Shown here one piece after another: positions 44,309 through 52,830 of a stretch of DNA of 64,000 nt. Both the position numbers and the translations under genes were made by a program. Numbering within the stretch: position 1 is the stretch's first letter; each line of letters opens with the position of its first letter. Location of the stretch: assembly GCA_947498355.1 (NCBI GenBank), contig CANMKA010000013.1, positions 34,786-98,785 of the forward strand, given 5' to 3'. Source of the DNA: an uncultured Paraglaciecola sp. Lineage in GTDB: Bacteria; Pseudomonadota; Gammaproteobacteria; Enterobacterales; Alteromonadaceae. The notes under the pieces were generated by a model that searched no databases, had not been told where the DNA came from, and saw nothing but the letters and a program-made list of their open reading frames with translations.

Positions 44309-47300
44309 ATGGCTAACGATACTCACCCCAACAACAGTGCTCCGCAAAGTACTGTTGCTTTAAAGGCTAACGCCATTCCTGCGGTCTATGTGATGACCCA
44401 ATACATCAGTGGCAGTAAAGATAATCGCAGTGTCAGTAAGCTTACACCTTTGACCAATACCTTGGTGTTTGCGGCCAACCCCACTGAAGCGCAGTACGAC
44501 GCCAAGCGGCCCTTGTTATTGCGTACCAATGAGCACGGTGCCTTGTACACCTTGCGTGATAGCGACAATAGCGCACGGCAGTTGTTTCATGCCCATGTGC
44601 ATCAGCAGCGCACGATTTTATTGCCGCCGCCTGATGTGCTGGGCTTTTTTAAAGCAGCGAAAAATGCAAGCAATAGCAACTGGAAAGCAGAGCTTATCAG
44701 TGAACTGGCCGAAGTTACTCCTGCGCAGTCGATGCTGGAACTGACCTTAGAAGCCCATCCGTTTAGTCACTTGCGCAAGCCACTGGATACGTCAAGTAGC
44801 GACAATAATGACACAGTAGGTGATGAGGGCGAGCCAAACCACACAGACAGCGAAGCCGCCTACCGCCAGTGGTACCAGCGGCAAAACCCCAATCAACCGA
44901 TATTGGCCTATGTGCTGGCGAAAACCCGGGCCTTAGTGGTGGTGGCTAACCAGAATTTGCCGATTAAGTGGGATGATAGCTTGTCAGTGATTAAGCCCGA
45001 TGGCGCACCTGAACTAGTCACATGGCTCCCAGACCCTTTTGGCGACTACCGCATGGCAGTGTTTACGGGCAACCAATACAGCTTGCCCAAGGGCATTTAT
45101 CGCGCCAGTGCAACATTGCAAAGCGATAGAATAGAACCGCGCCAGTGGCATGCTCCCCTTGGCCAAACTGGTGACAGTGGCGAGTATCGCTATCAAATTG
45201 CTGAATTGGCTCGCTTTGATATTAGCCACGCGGCGGGCGAAATTGAAGTGATGAGCATTAACCCCATCACCCTAGAAGAAAGCTTAATTAATCAGTTTCC
45301 GCGCTTTTACAGCCATTTGTTGGGCGTGGTGACTGATATGTCTAAACGCACAGACAAGCTAAGCACAACTAGCGCCAGCGCCATAAGCGATAAGGTGGCC
45401 CAGTCGTCTCCTGGTTTTGTTGACTACGCTACGAATTGGTCGGTGCTTAAAAGTAAAAGTGAGCTGGCGGCAAAATTGGGGAGTGTTGATCTTGGCCGTT
45501 ATCAAAAAGAGGACGGTGGCCATTACAACGGCCAACAAAAACTTTCGTTTGAAATTGCCAAAGCCTTACACGGCCACTTGGAAACGGAAGAGAATGATAA
45601 AGTCAAGGCCAGCTTAAACGCGGTCTTTGCCGTAGAAAGTGGCGTTGCAGCGTGGAAAGAGTTTAAAGACAAGCGCGCAGCGTACATCAAAGCAGTGAAC
45701 TCGAGCGAAGGGCTGGCGTCGGGGATGTCGGCGGTACGCCAGCATTATTTTGGTGTACCCAATCATTCTGCCGATGATGTGGCTAAGTTTCAACGCAGTA
45801 TCGCGGGCAAAATAGGGGTGCCGCAAATGGCGGTAGACGTGTTTGGCAAAGCGATGACAGTGGTCGATTTAGCCACCAGTGTCGCTGCTGTGCCACAAAG
45901 CGGCTATGCCTACTTTAAAACGACCTTACCCAATCGCGATGAGGCCCTTAAAAACTATGCCATCATTGCCAAGGACTATTTTACTAAATTTAGTGAGAAA
46001 GACTTTGTCGATGTACTTAGGTTGGTCAGTAATTTTGAATTTAAAAAAGCCTTTGTCAGTGAGGCTGCCAAGCGAGATATTTTGCGCATTACGAGGGGCG
46101 TGATTAGCGCCCTAGAAAACGATGATTCTTTGGTGGTAATGGTGGCGGGCCATACTTGCGACATGGGCGGTTACGAATACAACATGGCCTTGTCTCAAAG
46201 TCGGGCTGACGCCGTAAAGGCTGTATTGGTTGATGCAGGTATAGACAGCAACCGTATCGATACCTCGGGTCATAGTTTTGATATGCCCGTTGATATTCTT
46301 GTGGCTAACAGCACAAAAGAGGCGCGGCAGCAAAACCGACGCGTAGAAATTATTACCAATGTGATGAAAGAGCACGATTTGGCGCCGTCTCGTGAAGGGA
46401 TGGGGACCTTAGAGCGCTACCGCAATTTAACCGTGCAGCGGCAATTGGGTGTGCAAGATGAGCAGCTTAAAATTGCGGGTCAAGTGACAGATCTGGCTTT
46501 GGGTATCATGGCGGTCATACCGGTAACGGCGCCCTTTGCTGCTGCGGTAGCCTTGGTAAAAGCGGGTTCTGGCGCCCTTGTTAGTGTAGGCGAGGCACTC
46601 GATACACTGGTGAACGATGGTGCCATTAAGCAGTATTTTACCGATCAAAAGCACGTAAAAACAATGGGCCGCGAGAGTAACGCCAACCAAGGTATGATAT
46701 ACGACCTGTGCCAAGCACATGGAAATACTGATGATTTGCCTAACCATGTTTTATGGGCTGCGCAATACCGAGTGCGCGCCGAGGCCATTGCTGGCTTGGT
46801 TGACTTGTTAATGCGCGCTGCACTTGATTCACCTGAAGAGCCTTACACTTCGCGTATTGCCAAATACAGCATTGACGCATACATCGAAAACTTTATTTTA
46901 GGCAGTGACTGGTTATATCCGGTAGAAGGTGCGGCTACCCTGCGCATGAGCTCTTATTGGTTGTTTGCGATTAATCAGTTTGATGCCGATGAGCAACGAG
47001 ATACCAAGGCCTTAAAAACGCTGAACACGGGGCTAGGTAGCGACAATACGTTTGTGAGTTTATCTGATAGGGAGGCGATTAAGCGCAAGTCTGCTGAACT
47101 CTTACTAGAACAACAAAATAACTATCCTACTGGGGCAGGCCCTTACAGTATGTATATGATGCAACAGTCCAGACAAAGGCGTGTTGCCAAGCATATTTCG
47201 AGTCAATTTCAGCAGTATTTCCCGGTGCATCAATTTTCGGCATTGGATAACCCAGACAAGTTAACTCAGTTTGCCGAGACCTTTAGACCGGTGTTTCGCG

Positions 47301-49039
47301 ATCAATCTCCCTGTTCATACTTGCATACGCGGGTGTACTACAAAGATACTCGTGATAGCAATCCCGACAAGCCATGGTTGCCCTTTATCAGTGAGAGCCA
47401 AAGTGGGCTCAGCACCGAAGATAAACCTGAGCATTTTGATATAGCACGTATTACGCCGTATACGCCGATTAGGGTATTGGTGGTATTTAAAGAAAATGCA
47501 CCGGCCATCCTACCACTGAGTTTTGGGATAAATCGTATCGATGGATATGACGTACAGGGCCCTGTGTATAAAGAGTTGGGCCGTTCGCTTACCAGTAGCG
47601 AGTTACTTGACCATGAGCAAGGGTTTGAAGGGCATGTTGGCTGCGTATTTTATCCGTTTTACCAAGTGTGGGACAAAACGCATTTAGGCTTAAAACCGAT
47701 TGTTGGTGAGTGGCGCATGCCTTTTGGTGTCGATGCGTATTACGCTATGGGTATGATGGACAAGATGAAATACCAAATCACCTGCCAAGTGGGCGATGAC
47801 ACAACCAGTAACGTGGTCATACCGTTAAAATCGCAACTTGATGATTCGCAAAACATTATTTATCACAAAGGCTCGGGATTTCGCACTGAGGTTGCTGACA
47901 CTATTACCCTTGATATACAAGAAGAAAGGCAAGGTGAACTGCTTTTGCTAAATCAGGACTTTTTAGTGAGTCGAACCAAGGAGTTTGATTACCCTCGGCT
48001 GTACGAAGGTGCTGGATATTTACATGTTGCCATGAAGTTGGGAGATAACCTGCCGTTTGTGATGTTTGAACGCGATGATACAGGCGACGAACAACGTTTT
48101 TATGATGGCCGCAATACGGACATTTTTAGTGATGAAATTTCGCAGGTTAGCGCAAACCTCAATGTTGATATTGTGTCAGGTAAGAAGAATATAAAAGTGA
48201 AAGGTTTTGACTGGACAACACGGGTTGGGTTTGCTTGTACTTATAGCTGTGAGGGTATCAATGATGAAGACTACAAGGATAAAGCAATAGATTGGCGCAG
48301 TATTCCCTTTAGTATGAAATTGTACGAGCGAGAACTCTTTGGCAATAGCGAAGGACCAACCCTTAACGCTAAAATGGTTTATCTTGGTGAACTCACCGCA
48401 AAGGGTAAAACCTTTACGGTTTACAATGATGAGCGCGTGAACTACGAGGCGTCAACAGGGGTTGCCAAAAACTCTCCTTTATCGCCCTTAATTTCACTGC
48501 TTAAGAAAGTAAATACGTCGACTATTACTGACACAGAGCAAATGCAACTGGCTGCATTTTTTGGCGATTTCGGCCATGAAGAGCGCTATATTACTCGAAC
48601 ACGTCACGTTTTTGCGGCTTACTTCCAATGTGCTTATGAGTCACCAAAAGGCGTTGCGATTGATGGTATTCGGCCTTTTGGGAAAGGCGTGTTAGATGCA
48701 AGCATTTTTGGCCGAAAAAACGATTTTGATGACTACGTTAATATTATGTTTGGTGATTTTGCTAGCGCTGGCCTGACAGGGATTAACGAATCGACACTTG
48801 CTTCCAAGTTTGAAGCGTTCCGCTACAGTCTTTCTACCCCCGACTCTATGACACGCAATGTACCCTGGTCTCAACCCTTGGAGAAAGACGACGTCATGGA
48901 GGGGCTCAAAGAGCGCATGATTGAAGGTGAATACGATAAACTGTTCGTCGAGGGCTTAAGTGAGGAGGATTTGGAGAAATGGATGATTGATGACGCTAAG
49001 TCATTGAAGCACTCTTTCTTGTCGATATTTAAACCTTAA
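44309..49039 (+). CDS. 1576-residue multidomain protein with central OmpA-like domain
   Basis: A very large protein without signal peptide. The N-terminal 330 residues are of beta-rich character (LLLRTNEHGALYTLRDSDN, LVTWLPDPFGDYRMAVFTGN). A helical region follows, then an OmpA-like peptidoglycan-binding domain at about residues 605-690 (VVMVAGHTCDMGGYEYNMAL, SQSRADAVKAVLVDAGID, RQQNRRVEIITNV), a hydrophobic stretch at about 728-760 (LGIMAVIPVTAPFAAAVALV), and a C-terminal half of about 800 residues that I do not recognise. Being behind a LysM/peptidoglycan-binding gene and lipoproteins, it could be a large exported effector that acts in the cell envelope, or a structural envelope protein. 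No known toxin motif was identified. Confidence 0.7.
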   Translation: MANDTHPNNSAPQSTVALKANAIPAVYVMTQYISGSKDNRSVSKLTPLTNTLVFAANPTEAQYDAKRPLLLRTNEHGALYTLRDSDNSARQLFHAHVHQQRTILLPPPDVLGFFKAAKNASNSNWKAELISELAEVTPAQSMLELTLEAHPFSHLRKPLDTSSSDNNDTVGDEGEPNHTDSEAAYRQWYQRQNPNQPILAYVLAKTRALVVVANQNLPIKWDDSLSVIKPDGAPELVTWLPDPFGDYRMAVFTGNQYSLPKGIYRASATLQSDRIEPRQWHAPLGQTGDSGEYRYQIAELARFDISHAAGEIEVMSINPITLEESLINQFPRFYSHLLGVVTDMSKRTDKLSTTSASAISDKVAQSSPGFVDYATNWSVLKSKSELAAKLGSVDLGRYQKEDGGHYNGQQKLSFEIAKALHGHLETEENDKVKASLNAVFAVESGVAAWKEFKDKRAAYIKAVNSSEGLASGMSAVRQHYFGVPNHSADDVAKFQRSIAGKIGVPQMAVDVFGKAMTVVDLATSVAAVPQSGYAYFKTTLPNRDEALKNYAIIAKDYFTKFSEKDFVDVLRLVSNFEFKKAFVSEAAKRDILRITRGVISALENDDSLVVMVAGHTCDMGGYEYNMALSQSRADAVKAVLVDAGIDSNRIDTSGHSFDMPVDILVANSTKEARQQNRRVEIITNVMKEHDLAPSREGMGTLERYRNLTVQRQLGVQDEQLKIAGQVTDLALGIMAVIPVTAPFAAAVALVKAGSGALVSVGEALDTLVNDGAIKQYFTDQKHVKTMGRESNANQGMIYDLCQAHGNTDDLPNHVLWAAQYRVRAEAIAGLVDLLMRAALDSPEEPYTSRIAKYSIDAYIENFILGSDWLYPVEGAATLRMSSYWLFAINQFDADEQRDTKALKTLNTGLGSDNTFVSLSDREAIKRKSAELLLEQQNNYPTGAGPYSMYMMQQSRQRRVAKHISSQFQQYFPVHQFSALDNPDKLTQFAETFRPVFRDQSPCSYLHTRVYYKDTRDSNPDKPWLPFISESQSGLSTEDKPEHFDIARITPYTPIRVLVVFKENAPAILPLSFGINRIDGYDVQGPVYKELGRSLTSSELLDHEQGFEGHVGCVFYPFYQVWDKTHLGLKPIVGEWRMPFGVDAYYAMGMMDKMKYQITCQVGDDTTSNVVIPLKSQLDDSQNIIYHKGSGFRTEVADTITLDIQEERQGELLLLNQDFLVSRTKEFDYPRLYEGAGYLHVAMKLGDNLPFVMFERDDTGDEQRFYDGRNTDIFSDEISQVSANLNVDIVSGKKNIKVKGFDWTTRVGFACTYSCEGINDEDYKDKAIDWRSIPFSMKLYERELFGNSEGPTLNAKMVYLGELTAKGKTFTVYNDERVNYEASTGVAKNSPLSPLISLLKKVNTSTITDTEQMQLAAFFGDFGHEERYITRTRHVFAAYFQCAYESPKGVAIDGIRPFGKGVLDASIFGRKNDFDDYVNIMFGDFASAGLTGINESTLASKFEAFRYSLSTPDSMTRNVPWSQPLEKDDVMEGLKERMIEGEYDKLFVEGLSEEDLEKWMIDDAKSLKHSFLSIFKP

Positions 49040-49043
49040 TTTT

Positions 49044-49148
49044 ATGGAAGCGAGGATGGATGTTATTGAAGGAGGCAGCAATACCAAGAGAGAGCAGGTC
49101 AGGCAATATCGCGCAGGGATGAAAGCTGCGCGTTGGCTGGTCAAGTAA
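49044..49148 (+). CDS. Doubtful 34-codon ORF behind the 1576-aa gene
   Basis: ATG at 49044, five bases after the preceding stop codon, opens a frame encoding MEARMDVIEGGSNTKREQVR and 14 more residues, basic at the end. It has no clear ribosome-binding site and no recognised family. It could be a decayed gene or a chance frame. Confidence 0.2.
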   Translation: MEARMDVIEGGSNTKREQVRQYRAGMKAARWLVK

Positions 49149-49186
49149 ATCGTTGTTGTTAGCTATTTCTCAGCGGCTGCAATTAG

Positions 49187-49306
49187 TTTAATATCCTGAC
49201 CGAAGACGAGCAGTGGTTTAAGCAAAAGACCCTAGACAGTTTGGTGTTTGTTGAGGGTGGTACATTTCGCATGGGCGATGTAGGGTATATTGATGAAAAT
49301 GACTAA
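49187..49306 (+). pseudogene. Fragment of a formylglycine-generating-enzyme (SUMF1)-like domain
   Basis: The frame reads ILTEDEQWFKQKTLDSLVFV followed by EGGTFRMGDVG and stops at 49306. The FVEGGTFRMGD string is the typical beginning of SUMF1/FGE-sulfatase domains, which are about 220 residues longer; here the rest is missing and no start codon precedes it. It is therefore a remnant, probably of an island gene rather than of a true sulfatase-activating enzyme. Confidence 0.55.
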
Positions 49307-49449
49307 GTGGCCGCTCTACTCACCCAATATGGCCCGCGTATATGGACATGGGCTTAAACGCCAATCCTGAGCAAATAAAAACCTTACATGCAGTCATGGA
49401 TAAAGTAGGTAAGTTAAGCGGCAAAAAAGGCGGTAAAAAAGTGAGGTGA
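49303..49449 (+). pseudogene. Remnant ORF with lysine-rich C-terminus
   Basis: A frame open from 49303, with ATG codons at 49342 and 49348, encodes MDMGLNANPEQIKTLHAVMD followed by KVGKLSGKKGGKKVR. It has the composition of a real protein C-terminus but no start signal. It may be the tail of the gene whose other piece is the SUMF1-like fragment. Together with that fragment it fills the 550-bp gap before lldD. Confidence 0.3.
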
Positions 49450-49534
49450 AAACGCTGGGAAGTACTTAGCCACGCAACCCATTTAGAGTGTATGACATAA
49501 CTGGACTTGATGACGAATACTGAGAGTGAAGAAA

Positions 49535-49572
49535 TTCACTCCCTCTTGACTATATTGCCTTGAGGGAGTGTT
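49535..49572 (-). terminator. Hairpin behind lldD
   Basis: CACTCCCTC and GAGGGAGTG form a 9-bp stem with a 16-base loop 18-55 bp beyond the lldD stop codon. In the minus direction a T-rich AATTTCTTC follows, so it probably ends the lldD transcript. Confidence 0.6.
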
Positions 49573-49589
49573 TGTATCTGACGCTCGGG

Positions 49590-50750
49590 TTATTTATGTT
49601 TGCCATTAAACATTAAGTTACTGCGACTAAGTTGCGAGATTGAGGTTTTACCCATCAAACGCATGTCTCGTTCTAATTCTTCGCGCATTAACCCTAACGC
49701 TCGCTCTACGCCAGCTTGGCCACTTGCAGCAAGAGGGTAAAGGTACATTCTTCCAATTCCCACTGCTTTTGCGCCTATTGATAAGGCTTTAAGTACGTGG
49801 GTACCGCGTTGTACTCCGCTGTCAAAGAGTACGTCTATTTCTTTACCCACTTCATCGACTATTTCAGCTAAATGCTCTAAGGTACTGCCTGTGCCATCTA
49901 ATTGTCTGCCACCGTGGTTCGATACCACTATGCCCGTACAGCCTATATCTACCGCTCTTCTGGCATCTTCACGGCTCATTACTCCTTTAAGGCAAAACTC
50001 TCCGTCCCAGTACTTAACCATTTCGGCTACGTCGTTCCAGTTCATGGACGGGTCGAGCATTTCTGTAAAATAGTTACCAATTGAAGTGGCACCGCCACCC
50101 ATGTCTACGTGTTGGTCTAATTGGGGAAGTGAGAATTTTTCTCGGAATACGTAATTTAATCCCCAGGCCGGCTTAATCATGAACTGCACAACACCACCAA
50201 CCGTTAATCTGAACGGAATAGAAAACCCTGTGCGCAAGTCACGCTCGCGGTTACCGCCAGTAATTGAGTCAACCGTTAACATCATGACTTTGATGCCTGC
50301 TTCTTTGGCTCTGTCTAGCATGGCGCGGTTCAAGCCGCGATCTTTATGGAAATAGAATTGATATACCTGAGGCGTATCAACTTGTTTTGCGATTTCTTCC
50401 AAACTTACTGTGCCTAGTGAAGACACACCGAACATAGTGCCAAATTTTTCTGCGGCTGCTGCAACCGCTCTCTCACCCTTGTAGTGAAACAGTCTTTGTA
50501 AGGCCGTGGGCGAACAATAGACAGGCATATCGAGCTTTTGACCCATCACAGTAACAGACAAATCGATGTCTTTAACACCAGTTAACACGTTAGGTACTAA
50601 GTTGACGTCTTCGAATGCACTGGTATTTCTGCGGTAGGTGGCTTCGTCATCTGACCCCCCATCTATATAATTGAAAATAGGGCCTGGCAGTTTTGATTGG
50701 GCTAACTTTCGAAAGTCTTGAAAGTTATGGCATTTAGTTAAGCGACTCAT
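49590..50750 (-). CDS. lldD: FMN-dependent L-lactate dehydrogenase family protein
   Basis: A 386-residue alpha-hydroxy-acid-oxidising flavoprotein. It has the family landmarks: ARKLAQSKLPGPIFNYIDGGSDDEATYRRN-like N-terminus (here FRKLAQSKLPGPIFNYIDGG), PVYCSPTALQRLFHYKGERA, YQFYFHKDRGL, MLTVDSITGGNRERDLRTGF, GVMSREDARRAVDIG and SNHGGRQLDGTGS with catalytic histidine and arginine. The reaction is L-lactate to pyruvate with electrons to the respiratory chain. Another 2-hydroxy acid such as mandelate or glycolate is possible. L-lactate is the expected product of lactaldehyde oxidation from rhamnose, and the divergent LysR gene probably regulates it. Confidence 0.85.
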   Translation of the reverse strand: MSRLTKCHNFQDFRKLAQSKLPGPIFNYIDGGSDDEATYRRNTSAFEDVNLVPNVLTGVKDIDLSVTVMGQKLDMPVYCSPTALQRLFHYKGERAVAAAAEKFGTMFGVSSLGTVSLEEIAKQVDTPQVYQFYFHKDRGLNRAMLDRAKEAGIKVMMLTVDSITGGNRERDLRTGFSIPFRLTVGGVVQFMIKPAWGLNYVFREKFSLPQLDQHVDMGGGATSIGNYFTEMLDPSMNWNDVAEMVKYWDGEFCLKGVMSREDARRAVDIGCTGIVVSNHGGRQLDGTGSTLEHLAEIVDEVGKEIDVLFDSGVQRGTHVLKALSIGAKAVGIGRMYLYPLAASGQAGVERALGLMREELERDMRLMGKTSISQLSRSNLMFNGKHK

Positions 50751-50872
50751 GTTGGAAAGTTCCTTGAATTTTTCGATATTCTACCAAAATTTTAATGAGT
50801 ATACCTAGCTGCTGATTGATACACTATTCGTATAATATTATTTTATTATTAACTAAACAGGTGTAATAGATT

Positions 50873-51787
50873 TTGAACGCAGCAGATTTACGATTGTTTC
50901 ATTTAGTGGTGAAAAGCGAGTCTTTTCATAATGCTGCGGCCATTGCTGGGATTTCTGCACCAGCTTTGAGTAAACGGATCAGTAAGCTCGAAACCGACTT
51001 GGGGGTTCAGCTCATATACCGCACTACCAGACGCCTTACCTTAACCGATGCAGGTAAGACACTCGCAACTTACGCAAAAGATATAGATCAACAAGTTAAT
51101 GAGGCAGTAGCTGCAACCATAGAATCAGGGGAGGGAATGTCTGGCACAATTAATATTTCAGTGCCGACTGTATCTGGCGAGCTTTTGTTAGCAGAGGCTA
51201 TTGCTGAATTTGGCATGCTGTACCCAGATATAACCGTCAATATGCGAATGGAGAATCAGTTTGTCGATTTAGTCAAGGCGGGGATTGATTTAGCTATTCG
51301 CTCGGGTGTTTTAAAAGACTCAAGTTTAAAAGCTAAGCACCTGATTGACTCTCAGTGGGTTGCGTGTTGTTCACCTAAATATCTTGCTGCCAAAGGTTTG
51401 GCAACGCACCCGACACAATTGAGTGCTCACGCATGTTTAGTATATGCACATACTCATACACACAATAACGCCCAACAATATGAATGGCCGTTTTATCATG
51501 ACAAAAAGACCTTGAAGGTCAATGTTGAAAGTCGGTTCACCAGCAATAATGCAAATGCCCTTAAAAATGCTGCGTTAACAGGACTAGGTATTGTTTATGT
51601 GCCTAAATGCTGTGTTTATCAAGAGCTATCCAATGGCTCGCTAGTTGAGTTGTTTGATGGGTATTTGGCTAAATCTGTTGGTGTTTATGCGGTTTATCCA
51701 TTTACTCGGCATATGCCCCTGAAAATTAGGCGCTTGATAGATCACTTGTACACGGCATACAAAGCCAAACACTCATATTTTGAATAG
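50873..51787 (+). CDS. LysR-family transcriptional regulator
   Basis: A 304-residue regulator starting at a TTG (NAADLRLFHLVVKSESFHNA). The N-terminal helix-turn-helix (AAAIAGISAPALSKRISKLE) and DLGVQLIYRTTRRLTLTDAG are typical; the C-terminal substrate-binding domain starts at about residue 90 (GTINISVPTVSGELLLAEAI). It is divergent from lldD with 122 bp between the start codons, the usual LysR arrangement, so lldD is the likely target. The effector is unknown, possibly lactate. Confidence 0.9.
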   Translation: MNAADLRLFHLVVKSESFHNAAAIAGISAPALSKRISKLETDLGVQLIYRTTRRLTLTDAGKTLATYAKDIDQQVNEAVAATIESGEGMSGTINISVPTVSGELLLAEAIAEFGMLYPDITVNMRMENQFVDLVKAGIDLAIRSGVLKDSSLKAKHLIDSQWVACCSPKYLAAKGLATHPTQLSAHACLVYAHTHTHNNAQQYEWPFYHDKKTLKVNVESRFTSNNANALKNAALTGLGIVYVPKCCVYQELSNGSLVELFDGYLAKSVGVYAVYPFTRHMPLKIRRLIDHLYTAYKAKHSYFE

Positions 51788-51977
51788 CTTTGTTTGGTTT
51801 CTGTATCTAAATAAGGACCTTACTCCCTTATGCCGAATGGCTGTTTAACTAAATTAACCTTTATAAATAAAGTCATTCCATTTTTGATAACTCTAGCGTT
51901 AACATAGAAGCAACAATTTGGTTAACCATTGACATCACCTAGGGCCTGTTTATTAGGTGGCAATTTAAGGAAGTTTA

Positions 51978-52673
51978 ATGAAGATTTTATCGTTTATCGC
52001 TGCTTGTAGTCTAGCACTCGCTAGTTGTGCATCTCAAAATCCACCCGCTAGGCAAAACTTACTTGATCCCAATTTGTCCCAGTTTAGCAATATTTATGAC
52101 TATGGTACGGCTAAGATGGTCGATGGTAACTTGGAACTAAGTTCCACTGGTAACTGGTTTTTCTCTACCAAAAAGGTCTACAAAGACTTTATCTTAGAAG
52201 CCGAAATTTTGATGCCTGACGTAACTGAGTATAGCAATTCTGGGATCATGATTAGAGGCCGAGCAAAGCCTAAAGGAAAAGGGTTTGAAGCAGAAGGCTT
52301 ACAAGCTGAGGTTGATCCTAGTTCTCGAAAATGGAGTGGGGGCTTATATCATCAAGCTGGACGTAAATGGTTGCATCCTCTGCATAAAACACGTTCTGCA
52401 CCTGATGCCGATTTTAAAAAGAATTTTTTAGATGGTTGGACTGATGAAATGGCTAATGCTTACAAACACTTAGAGTGGAATAAGTACCGTATCGAAGCCA
52501 TTGGAAGTGAAATTAAGATTTTTGTTAACGGTGTATTAACTACTCATGTTATCGATACTAAATCTTCTGAGGGATTTATTGCGCTTCAGCACCACGGCAG
52601 TAAAAAATTAAAGAAAACCGGTAAGACAGATAATTTGGTGTATTTTAGGAATGTCTATATCACAGAGTTGTAA
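51978..52673 (+). CDS. DUF1080 (3-keto-disaccharide hydrolase-like) lipoprotein
   Basis: A 231-residue protein with lipoprotein signal (FIAACSLALASCASQ) and a concanavalin-like DUF1080 domain: WFFSTKKVYKDFILEAEILM, NSGIMIRGRAK, LQAEVDPSSRKWSGGLYHQA, EWNKYRIEAIGSEIKIFVNG, GFIALQHHG. Some members hydrolyse 3-keto-glycosides, others bind glycans; no assignment is possible from sequence alone. It lies apart from the sulfatase by two Sel1-type genes on the other strand. A strong terminator follows. Confidence 0.85.
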   Translation: MKILSFIAACSLALASCASQNPPARQNLLDPNLSQFSNIYDYGTAKMVDGNLELSSTGNWFFSTKKVYKDFILEAEILMPDVTEYSNSGIMIRGRAKPKGKGFEAEGLQAEVDPSSRKWSGGLYHQAGRKWLHPLHKTRSAPDADFKKNFLDGWTDEMANAYKHLEWNKYRIEAIGSEIKIFVNGVLTTHVIDTKSSEGFIALQHHGSKKLKKTGKTDNLVYFRNVYITEL

Positions 52674-52730
52674 TACCAATACGTATTACACTCTATCGCA
52701 CGAGTATTTTTTTGCTTCTCGAAGTTACAT

Positions 52731-52766
52731 AAAAAGGGCGACATGTTAAACATGTCGCCCTTTTTG
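52731..52766. terminator. Terminator after the DUF1080 gene
   Basis: AAAAAGGGCGACATG and CATGTCGCCCTTTTT form a perfect 15-bp stem around TTAAA. The flanks are A and T runs, so it can act in both directions between convergent genes. Confidence 0.92.
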
Positions 52767-52830
52767 TTAGGTCTTATATTAGGTCTTGGTTTTCGCTATT
52801 AGCGCGGAAACTTAATTACTAAGCGTTAGC

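Larger units (their letters stand above)
40602..44479 (+). repeat. Tandem triplication of about 1.32 kb: lipoprotein gene plus 5' end of the 1576-aa gene
   Basis: The block from ACTAAGCGCAGCCC recurs at 40602, 41921 and 43237; the start of the large gene recurs at 41674, 42990 and 44309 (spacing 1316 and 1319 bp). In copies 1 and 2 the large gene is cut after 57 codons and continues into 16 different codons, whereas copy 3 leads into the full gene. The repeat ends near GCGGCCAAC at 44479. Confidence 0.95.

Noticed and set aside
44309..49039. OmpA porin or classical outer membrane protein
   Set aside because: There is no signal peptide or beta-barrel; only the peptidoglycan-binding OmpA-like domain is present in the middle of a very long protein.
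38362..49039. Complete type VI secretion or contractile injection system
   Set aside because: No sheath, tube, baseplate, VgrG, PAAR or ClpV gene is visible; only accessory or effector-like proteins are present.
49187..49306. Functional formylglycine-generating enzyme for the sulfatase
   Set aside because: Only about 39 codons with the domain start remain, without start codon or active-site cysteines.
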